Below are positions 1 through 6,026 of a DNA stretch of 9,651 bases, in pieces (the stretch's first letter is position 1; each line of letters begins with the position of its first letter). The notes under the pieces are model-generated. The model searched no databases. It saw only the letters and a list, made by a program, of their open reading frames with translations, and was not told the DNA's origin. The translations under genes were made by a program, and so were the position numbers. The stretch comes from an uncultured Sulfuricurvum sp. (GTDB lineage: Bacteria > Campylobacterota > Campylobacteria > Campylobacterales > Sulfurimonadaceae), in NCBI RefSeq assembly GCF_937936435.1, contig NZ_CALDDG010000116.1:1-9651 (forward strand), read 5' to 3'.

Positions 1-164
1 TGGTTGAAGCATTGAGCAAAGGGGATAAAATCGTTACTACCGGCGGTCTTGTCGTTGAGATTAAAAAAGTTGAAGATCAATATTTTGCCGTAAAATTCAA
101 CAATGACACCGAAGGGCGGCTTGTGAAAGACGCGGTGGCGAGAAAGTACGAGGATGAAGCTTAA
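1..164 (+). CDS. yajC: YajC, Sec translocase accessory subunit (3' end only)
   Basis: Only the last 53 codons are present. The reading frame enters at position 3 and ends at the TAA at 162-164. The translated piece begins with the motif LSKGDKIVTTGG, the hallmark of the YajC cytoplasmic domain, then a beta-rich stretch and a charged tail ending KYEDEA. The N-terminal membrane helix lies upstream of the window. YajC is a small single-span inner-membrane protein that binds SecDF at the SecYEG translocon; it is usually non-essential and its exact role is unsettled. It overlaps secD by 11 bases, and the yajC-secD-secF order supports the call independently of the short sequence. Confidence 0.9.
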   Translation, partial: VEALSKGDKIVTTGGLVVEIKKVEDQYFAVKFNNDTEGRLVKDAVARKYEDEA

Positions 165-1725
165 TTATCGTGTCGTTTTACTGATCCTGGCTACAGTCTT
201 CGGACTGATGTTTTCGCTTCCGACGTTTAACCAGAACATCGAAGGGAAGAAAATTACCCTCGGTCTTGATTTGCAGGGCGGATTGCATATGTTATTGGGG
301 GTGAAAACCGACGAAGCGGTCAACTCGCAGCTCAAATCGATCGCTTCGAGTATCAAACATTTCGCCGAACATAACGATATCCTTGTAGAGGGGATAAGCG
401 TCGCGGACGATAAAGTCGTTTTCGAACTGTTGGATTCGGATGATGCGACGACGATGGACGAACAGCTTAAAACAATCGAGGGTACGGTGGTCAATGCCGC
501 AAACGGTAAATATACTGTGTCGATTACCCCGGTTGAAGTTGAAAAACTGAAAGTTCAGGCAGTCGATCAGGCGATCGAGACGATTCGTAACCGCCTTGAT
601 CAGTTCGGTTTGTCCGAACCGACGGTAGCGAAACAAGGGGTTGATAAAATCCTGGTTGAACTTCCGGGGATCAAAACACCGCAAGAAGAACAGCGTGCAC
701 GTGAGCTGATCTCGCGCGCTGCGAAACTGGAACTGATGGCGGTGGATGAAGAGCGTTCCATGCGGGTGAATGACCTGAGCGAAATGGAAGCGGCGAGTTA
801 CGGGGATAAAATCCTTGAGGACGCGCTTCAACCGCAGTTGAAACATCTGGTCAGCGAGATTCCGATTCTGGACGGGACGATGCTGACCGATGCTCATGTC
901 GGTTACGATCAGAACAACCATCCGGTGATCAACTTTACCCTGAATGCCCAAGGTGCCCAAATTTTCGGTGATTTTACCGGTAAAAGCGTCGGTAAACGTC
1001 TGGCGATCGTTTTGGACGGAAAAGTTTATTCCGCTCCAGTCATTAATGAACGTATCGGCGGAGGAAGCGGTCAGATCAGCGGTAACTACACCGTTGCCGA
1101 AGCGAACGATTTGGCGATTGCATTGCGTTCGGGAGCGTTGTTGGCTCCGATTTATATGATGGAAAAACGCTCCGTAGGACCGAGCCTCGGTGCGGACAGT
1201 ATCAAAGCGAGTATGATTGCGTTGATCTCGGGCTTCGTACTGGTCGTTTTATTTATGATGGTCTATTACGGGGTTGCCGGTGTGATCGCAAACGTCGCGT
1301 TGGTGGTGAACATCCTTTTGATTATCGGGGTTATGGCACTTTTCGGAGCAACATTGACTCTACCGGGGATGGCGGGGATCGTTTTGACGGTCGGTATGGC
1401 CGTCGATGCCAACGTCATTATCAATGAACGGATACGGGAAATCCTCGCTGAGGGCTCTTCCGTCAAACGGGCGATAGAAGTCGGATACGAAAACGCGATG
1501 CGTGCGATTACCGACTCGAACATCACGACTCTGATTGCGGCCGTTGCATTGTATATGTACGGAACGGGGCCGATCAAAGGGTTCGCGATCACGATCAGTA
1601 TCGGGATCTTGGCATCGATGCTGACCGCTATTTTGGGAACGCACGGTATTTATATCATGTTGCAGGAACGTATTTCCAAAGCTAATAACAATGCCCTATG
1701 GTTCGGCATGAAACGGAGATCGTAA
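154..1725 (+). CDS. secD: SecD, protein translocase subunit
   Basis: SecD pairs with SecF to use the proton motive force to pull exported proteins out of SecYEG on the periplasmic side. The protein has 523 residues, shorter than the roughly 615 of E. coli, the difference lying in the periplasmic part. One membrane helix is near residues 5-24, followed by the conserved LGLDLQGG (36-43) and a large periplasmic region containing FGLSEPTVAKQG and ELPGI motifs. Five more membrane helices fill about 350-515. The helix-4 motif GMAVDANV includes Asp418, matching the proton-path aspartate (E. coli D519, Thermus D340). The start ATG at 154 lies inside yajC and gives the typical basic MKLNYR N-terminus; no strong Shine-Dalgarno is visible (GAGAAAG at 140-146 at best), so translational coupling to yajC is likely. 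Confidence 0.98.
   Translation: MKLNYRVVLLILATVFGLMFSLPTFNQNIEGKKITLGLDLQGGLHMLLGVKTDEAVNSQLKSIASSIKHFAEHNDILVEGISVADDKVVFELLDSDDATTMDEQLKTIEGTVVNAANGKYTVSITPVEVEKLKVQAVDQAIETIRNRLDQFGLSEPTVAKQGVDKILVELPGIKTPQEEQRARELISRAAKLELMAVDEERSMRVNDLSEMEAASYGDKILEDALQPQLKHLVSEIPILDGTMLTDAHVGYDQNNHPVINFTLNAQGAQIFGDFTGKSVGKRLAIVLDGKVYSAPVINERIGGGSGQISGNYTVAEANDLAIALRSGALLAPIYMMEKRSVGPSLGADSIKASMIALISGFVLVVLFMMVYYGVAGVIANVALVVNILLIIGVMALFGATLTLPGMAGIVLTVGMAVDANVIINERIREILAEGSSVKRAIEVGYENAMRAITDSNITTLIAAVALYMYGTGPIKGFAITISIGILASMLTAILGTHGIYIMLQERISKANNNALWFGMKRRS
1715..1718 (+). promoter_or_regulatory. Ribosome binding site of secF
   Basis: GGAG lies six bases before the ATG at 1725. It selects that ATG over an in-frame ATG at 1698, which would add nine residues unlike SecF and has no such site before it. 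It is located within the last codons of secD. Confidence 0.75.
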
Positions 1726-2696
1726 TGGAGTTGTTTCGTTATACAAAACCGATCGGGTTTATGAGCAAATCGAAATATGCGATGATCATTTCGATGATGT
1801 TGGTATTAGGGTCTATTTTTCTGATCGCGACAAAAGGGCTGAACTTCGGGATCGATTTTGCTGGAGGGACGATTGTTCAAGTCAAGTATGAGGGGGCCGC
1901 TCCGATTGATAAAATGCGGGAAAAATTAGCGAACAACCCTTTATTCGAAGGCTCTTCGATCAATGAATTCGGTTCGGCTGATGAAGTCGTTATCCGAATG
2001 AAAAACTCATCAGAGAGTGTTACCAAAGATATCGGCGATGTGACGCGAGAAGAACTTACAGGAACCGGAAAATTCGAGATTCGACGTGTCGATATCGTCG
2101 GGGCAAAAGTAGGTAGCGAACTGCGGGAAAAAGGGATTATGGCGCTGACTCTCGCCATTATCGGGATTTTGATCTACGTTTCCGTCCGTTTTGAATGGCG
2201 CTTTGCGGTCGCTTCGGTATTAGCACTGGTACACGATTTGACCATTTCGGTCGGGGCGATTTCCCTGTTGGGATTGGATGTCAATCTAGACGTCATCGCG
2301 GCACTGTTGACGATTTTGGGATATTCGATTAACGATACGATTATCATTTTCGACCGTATCCGTGAGGAATTATCGGGTTCATCGGAACTCACGGTGGACG
2401 GTGTCATCAACGATTCGGTGAGCCGAACGCTTTCTCGTACGACATTGACCTCTTTGACCGTGTTGATCGTGTTGATTACGCTATTCGTTTTCGGCGGAGA
2501 GATTATCCATACGTTTGCGTATACCCTATTGGTAGGTGTCACGGTCGGAACCTACAGCTCGATTTTCGTCGCATCGCCGCTTTTGGAAAAACTCGGGTTC
2601 AATCTTAAAGCGTATCGTGCTAAACTCTCACAAAAGGCGGCACGCGAAGCGGAAAAAGATCGTTTGCGCGCGCAGTTCGAGCAAGGAATAGTCTAA
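1725..2696 (+). CDS. secF: SecF, protein translocase subunit
   Basis: SecF is the partner of SecD. From the ATG at 1725 it has 323 residues, the same length as E. coli SecF as I recall it. The ATG overlaps the secD stop by one base (TAATG), indicating coupled, roughly equimolar synthesis. Membrane helix 1 is near 18-35, followed by GLNFGIDFAGGT (38-49), the SecF signature. Later come VHD (Asp171) and GYSINDT with Asp204, and Arg238 sits exactly 34 residues after Asp204. This spacing equals that of the functionally essential Asp/Arg pair in Thermus SecDF (D637/R671) and E. coli SecF (D213/R247), so the proton-transport residues appear intact. The C-terminal tail from about 300 is charged and cytoplasmic. 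Confidence 0.98.
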   Translation: MELFRYTKPIGFMSKSKYAMIISMMLVLGSIFLIATKGLNFGIDFAGGTIVQVKYEGAAPIDKMREKLANNPLFEGSSINEFGSADEVVIRMKNSSESVTKDIGDVTREELTGTGKFEIRRVDIVGAKVGSELREKGIMALTLAIIGILIYVSVRFEWRFAVASVLALVHDLTISVGAISLLGLDVNLDVIAALLTILGYSINDTIIIFDRIREELSGSSELTVDGVINDSVSRTLSRTTLTSLTVLIVLITLFVFGGEIIHTFAYTLLVGVTVGTYSSIFVASPLLEKLGFNLKAYRAKLSQKAAREAEKDRLRAQFEQGIV

Positions 2697-2700
2697 ATTA

Positions 2701-2705
2701 AGGAG
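2701..2705 (+). promoter_or_regulatory. Ribosome binding site of the small membrane protein gene
   Basis: A perfect AGGAG lies five bases before the ATG at 2711, in the 14-base gap after secF. Its strength supports the small downstream gene being truly translated. Confidence 0.8.
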
Positions 2706-2710
2706 TCAGG

Positions 2711-3052
2711 ATGGATTGGGGCAAGGTAGTATACGTTTTCTTTACGTTGATGAGTCTGACGTCAACGGCGGCATTTTTGTATGATCACTCATCGATCATG
2801 CTGTTTATCGCCGCAAGTTTGAATATTATCTCCACGATTTTAAAACTGGGCGTTCGCAACCTCTTGGCTGCTGAATTGTTGGCGGCTTCATTGGTTGCCG
2901 ATTTGCACCTTATCCCCGCATTCATCTATATGGAAGTGATCGGTCATCCGGGATGGGCGATGTCACTATCGATCGGCGCATTGATCGCCAACCTGTTTTC
3001 CATCATTATGGTGTTTATCGAAAGCGCCAAAACCAAAGAGAATTACGAATAA
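2711..3052 (+). CDS. Small four-helix inner-membrane protein of unknown function (DUF6394-like)
   Basis: A 113-residue hydrophobic protein with no signal peptide and four predicted membrane helices at about 5-24, 28-46, 50-74 and 82-103, then a short charged tail. The third helix carries Glu55, Asp64 and His66 (LVADLHLIPAF), unusual inside a membrane span and possibly functional. Asn38 and Lys45 lie in or at the end of helix 2. I recall similar proteins in Campylobacterota at this same place between secF and leuS (HP1548 in H. pylori) and the family name DUF6394; neither could be checked here. Its position directly after secF, with its own good ribosome binding site, suggests co-production with the Sec accessory complex. 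A role in export is inference only; no catalytic motif is recognised. Confidence 0.85.
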   Translation: MDWGKVVYVFFTLMSLTSTAAFLYDHSSIMLFIAASLNIISTILKLGVRNLLAAELLAASLVADLHLIPAFIYMEVIGHPGWAMSLSIGALIANLFSIIMVFIESAKTKENYE

Positions 3053-3054
3053 CT

Positions 3055-3068
3055 AGGAGCTTTTTTTG
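3055..3068 (+). promoter_or_regulatory. leuS translation start: AGGAG, T-tract and TTG codon
   Basis: AGGAG (3055-3059) is followed by C, a run of seven T (3061-3067) and G3068. The last two T of the run plus the G form the TTG start codon at 3066, six bases after the AGGAG. An in-frame TAG at 3054-3056 rules out any earlier start, and the next in-frame ATG (near residue 38) would remove conserved LeuRS sequence, so TTG is the only sensible start. Length change in the T run would alter the spacing between ribosome binding site and start, not the reading frame. Confidence 0.8.
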
Positions 3069-5513
3069 AATTATTCTCCCGCTGATATCGAAGCCGCATG
3101 GCAACAAAAATGGAGCGATTCGAAGGCGTATGAACCCTCGGACGACTTTTCTAAACCTAAAAAATATGTTCTCAGTATGTTCCCTTACCCTTCGGGGCGG
3201 ATTCATATGGGGCATGTCCGTAACTATACGATCGGCGATGCATTTGCCCGCTATTACCGTCAGCAGGGGTTTAATGTTCTTCATCCGATCGGCTGGGACA
3301 GTTTCGGTATGCCGGCAGAAAATGCGGCGATCAAGCACGGGGTCCATCCGAAAAAATGGACGTATGAAAATATCGCGACGATGCGCGGCGAATTGGCTGG
3401 TCTGGGACTTTCGTTTTCCGAAGAGCGTGAATTTGCGACGTCGAATCCTGAATATACGGCATTCGAGCAGGGTTTTATCATCGATATGTTCAACAAAGGG
3501 CTTTTGTACCGTAAACAAGGCTTTTTGAACTGGTGTCCGCACGATCAGACCGTTTTGGCGAATGAGCAGGTCGTCGAGGGGGGATGCTGGAGATGCGGTA
3601 CCCCGATCGTTCAAAAAGAGATGTATCAGTACTATCTCAAAATCAGCGATTATTCCGAAGAGCTTCTCGAATCACTCAAAACATTAGAGGGGAAATGGCC
3701 GAAACAGGTTTTGACGATGCAGGAGAACTGGATCGGAAAATCGTACGGTTTGGAATTTGCGTTTAAACTCGATGATGAGAGTGAGTCAAAACTCGGTGCG
3801 GTGTATCAAAGTTTTGATGTTTTCACCACCCGTCCGGATACAATTTATGGCGTGAGTTATGCGGCATTGGCTCCGGAACACGAAATCGTCCGCCATATGC
3901 TTTCATTCGGATTGCTGGATGATGCGACTGCGGATGCCATCAAAGCGATGCAGCGCGTCAGTGCCCGCGACCGTGCGACAAGCCCGAAAGAAGGGGTATC
4001 TCTCGGCATCAATGTCCTCCATCCGTTAAGCGGGGCAAAAGTTCCGGTGTGGGTAGCGAATTTCGTCCTCACCGACTACGGATCGGGTGCGGTCATGGCG
4101 GTTCCGGCCCATGATGAGCGGGACTTTGAATTCGCATCTAAATATGATCTGCCGGTAAAAGCGGTAATTTTCCCGGAAAACGGCGAATTGCCTCAGGGGT
4201 GTGCGTATACTGAAACGGGTGTATTACATGAGAGTGCCGAGTTTAGCGGGTTAGACAACGTTACCGCTAAAACTTCGATTATGGACTATTTTGAAACGAA
4301 TAAGCTCGGTAAAAAAGTGATTAATTTCCGTCTCAAAGACTGGGGAATCAGCCGTCAGCGTTACTGGGGGGCACCGATTCCATTGATCCATTGTGACTCT
4401 TGCGGTATCGTCCCTGAAGATAAAGGCGCTCTTCCGGTTGCATTGCCTGAAGACGTTGTCATAAACGGAGAGGGAAATCCGCTGGAACATCATCCGACAT
4501 GGAAACACTGTGCCTGTCCGAAATGCGGGAAACCTGCAACGCGCGAAACCGATACGATGGATACGTTTATCCAGTCTTCCTGGTACTTTTTGCGCTATAC
4601 GGTCAAAAACGACTTTAAAGAAGCATTTGACAGACAAGCGCTTGATTACTGGATGAACGTTGACCACTATATCGGCGGGATCGAGCATGCGATCTTGCAT
4701 CTGTTGTATGCGCGCTTCTTTACCAAAATGCTTCGCGATTTGGGGTATGTGAGCAGCGATGAACCGTTTGAACACCTTCTTACTCAGGGGATGGTACTCA
4801 AAGACGGGGCGAAAATGTCCAAATCCAAAGGTAATACGGTCGATCCGGGAGAGTTGGTCGCTAAATACGGGGCGGACACGGCACGGTTGTTTATCCTGTT
4901 TGCCGCCCCTCCGACGCAGGAACTGGAGTGGAACGACAGTGCGGTAGAGGGGGCATTTCGCTTTCTGAAACGCTTTGCCGACCGCTCGTCAAACGTTACT
5001 GTTACCGATTCATTACCGAAAATCAATCACAGTACCCTTTCCAAAGAGGAAAAAGGGGCCCGTAAAAAAGTCTACGAAGCACTCAAACGTGCTCAGGAAG
5101 TGTACGGTGAACGTCATACGTTCAATACGCTCATCGCCGGAGTAATGGAAGCGATGAATGCCCTCAACGAACAAAATAATGCCGATGTATGGACGGAAGG
5201 GTACTGGATTCTCACTTCGGTGATGGAACCGATCGTTCCGCATCTATGTTGGGAACTATCAACCAATCTGTTCGGAAGAAAAAATTTCGGTCCGCAAGAG
5301 ATATGCGATGAAGTCTTTGAAGTTGAAGCACTGACTCTGGGCGTTTCGGTGAACGGCAAAAACCGCGCTACGATCGAAGTAGGGGTTTCTGAGAGTCAGG
5401 AAGCGATTATCGAAGCCGCAAAAACTGCGGTAGAAAAATGGCTGGAAGGGAAAGAGATCGTAAAATCGATCGTGATCCCGGGCAAACTGGTCAATCTCGT
5501 TATAAAAGGGTGA
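3066..5513 (+). CDS. leuS: Leucyl-tRNA synthetase (class I), TTG start
   Basis: LeuRS charges tRNA-Leu with leucine in the cytoplasm and hydrolyses mischarged products. The 815 residues include the family N-terminus (YSPADIEAAWQQKW), HIGH-type motif HMGH (47-50), zinc ligands Cys157, Cys174 and Cys177 (CWRCG), and an editing domain at about 220-420. The latter has the threonine-rich TTRPDT (254-259) and HDERD (Asp353, equivalent to E. coli D345), so editing should be intact. A second zinc-ribbon-like set follows (Cys443/446, Cys484/487), then KMSKS at 583-587, an anticodon-binding helical domain and the small C-terminal domain. Only about nine residues separate QGMV from KMSKS, so the leucine-specific domain is absent, accounting for the roughly 45-residue shortfall against E. 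coli. lptE starts two bases after its stop. Confidence 0.99.
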   Translation: MNYSPADIEAAWQQKWSDSKAYEPSDDFSKPKKYVLSMFPYPSGRIHMGHVRNYTIGDAFARYYRQQGFNVLHPIGWDSFGMPAENAAIKHGVHPKKWTYENIATMRGELAGLGLSFSEEREFATSNPEYTAFEQGFIIDMFNKGLLYRKQGFLNWCPHDQTVLANEQVVEGGCWRCGTPIVQKEMYQYYLKISDYSEELLESLKTLEGKWPKQVLTMQENWIGKSYGLEFAFKLDDESESKLGAVYQSFDVFTTRPDTIYGVSYAALAPEHEIVRHMLSFGLLDDATADAIKAMQRVSARDRATSPKEGVSLGINVLHPLSGAKVPVWVANFVLTDYGSGAVMAVPAHDERDFEFASKYDLPVKAVIFPENGELPQGCAYTETGVLHESAEFSGLDNVTAKTSIMDYFETNKLGKKVINFRLKDWGISRQRYWGAPIPLIHCDSCGIVPEDKGALPVALPEDVVINGEGNPLEHHPTWKHCACPKCGKPATRETDTMDTFIQSSWYFLRYTVKNDFKEAFDRQALDYWMNVDHYIGGIEHAILHLLYARFFTKMLRDLGYVSSDEPFEHLLTQGMVLKDGAKMSKSKGNTVDPGELVAKYGADTARLFILFAAPPTQELEWNDSAVEGAFRFLKRFADRSSNVTVTDSLPKINHSTLSKEEKGARKKVYEALKRAQEVYGERHTFNTLIAGVMEAMNALNEQNNADVWTEGYWILTSVMEPIVPHLCWELSTNLFGRKNFGPQEICDEVFEVEALTLGVSVNGKNRATIEVGVSESQEAIIEAAKTAVEKWLEGKEIVKSIVIPGKLVNLVIKG
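5506..5510 (+). promoter_or_regulatory. Ribosome binding site of lptE
   Basis: AAGGG lies five bases before the lptE ATG at 5516 and within the last codons of leuS, so leuS translation passes over the lptE initiation region. It supports the ATG that gives a clean lipoprotein signal peptide rather than any upstream in-frame start. Confidence 0.65.
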
Positions 5514-5515
5514 AT

Positions 5516-6016
5516 ATGCGTGTATGGATATTTTTGGCAGCGCTTTTGGTATTGGGCGGATGCGGTTATGCTCCCGCAGCGTATTACGCCAAAAATGTCC
5601 TGGGCGAGAGCGTGAGCACGGAAGTCGTCATCTCCATGGAAGACCCGCAAAATACGGTTATAATCAAAGACGCGGTTGACACGGCGGTCATAACAAAATT
5701 TAGAACCAAGCTGGCACCGAAAGAGAGTGCGGAAACTCACATTAAGATATCAATTGACTCGGTGACGTTTTCGCCGCTTCGCTATGATATTAACGGATAC
5801 GTCGTTACTTATCGCACGACGGTTATGATGAAATTTGAGCGAACACGCGCTGATGAGAGAAAAAATTATTTTACGCGAGGAATTTACGATTTCGCAATAG
5901 AACCGAATGCAATCATTACCGATCAAGCGCGTTATCAAGCGATCTCTCAAGGTGCGGAAAAAGGGATCGATGCATTCGTAGCGCAAGTCGCGGCACAGGG
6001 TGCAAGCTCAAAATAA
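5516..6016 (+). CDS. lptE: LptE-like LPS-assembly outer-membrane lipoprotein
   Basis: A 166-residue lipoprotein. The signal peptide is Met-Arg followed by a hydrophobic core and the lipobox LGGC (13-16); cleavage would leave Cys16 lipidated, followed by GYAP, the CGY-type mature start common in LptE. The rest is a small alpha/beta protein with alternating strands (ETHIKISIDSVTFS, GYVVTYRTTVMM) and a C-terminal helix, as in LptE. LptE plugs the LptD barrel and helps insert lipopolysaccharide into the outer leaflet. LptE proteins diverge strongly, so the assignment relies on lipobox, size, fold pattern and position after leuS, the same pairing as in E. coli. Starting at 5516 gives the proper signal peptide; longer in-frame extensions into leuS would bury it. 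Asp at +2 is absent (Gly17), consistent with outer-membrane sorting. Confidence 0.85.
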   Translation: MRVWIFLAALLVLGGCGYAPAAYYAKNVLGESVSTEVVISMEDPQNTVIIKDAVDTAVITKFRTKLAPKESAETHIKISIDSVTFSPLRYDINGYVVTYRTTVMMKFERTRADERKNYFTRGIYDFAIEPNAIITDQARYQAISQGAEKGIDAFVAQVAAQGASSK

Positions 6017-6019
6017 GGG
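6015..6019 (+). promoter_or_regulatory. Ribosome binding site of the diguanylate cyclase gene
   Basis: AAGGG, starting in the lptE stop codon, lies seven bases before the ATG at 6027. A second AGGG (6021-6024) is too close to serve well. It favours the 6027 start over an in-frame GTG at 6000 inside lptE. Confidence 0.65.
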
Positions 6020-6026
6020 TAGGGCA

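Noticed and set aside
292..960. Long minus-strand open frame (222 codons) opposite secD
   Set aside because: It lies wholly inside a confidently identified gene, has no recognisable domain, and long antisense frames are expected from this codon use.
1698..1724. Upstream in-frame ATG for secF
   Set aside because: It would add nine residues not typical of SecF and overlap secD further; ATG 1725 has GGAG at proper spacing and the TAATG coupling.
3055..3068. T-run before leuS as a transcription terminator
   Set aside because: No GC-rich hairpin precedes the T-run; the segment is a ribosome binding site and start codon.
3015..3614. Minus-strand open frame (199 codons) opposite the start of leuS
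   Set aside because: Fully antisense to conserved LeuRS catalytic sequence; arginine-rich low-sense protein and no family resemblance.
4251..4775. Minus-strand open frame (174 codons) opposite the middle of leuS
   Set aside because: Shadow of leuS; no domain and no independent support.
5501..5514. TATAAA before lptE as a promoter giving a leaderless message
   Set aside because: No -35 match at normal distance, and the bases are leuS codons plus the lptE ribosome binding site.
5659..5704. TATAAT (5659-5664) and a perfect TTGACA (5676-5681) inside lptE as an internal promoter
   Set aside because: They are in the wrong order to form one promoter. The TTGACA has only a poor -10 (TTTAGA) at 17 bases, and both are explained by the codons.
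6000..6026. In-frame GTG start for the diguanylate cyclase inside lptE
   Set aside because: ATG 6027 has AAGGG seven bases upstream and avoids the overlap; the added residues have no clear role.
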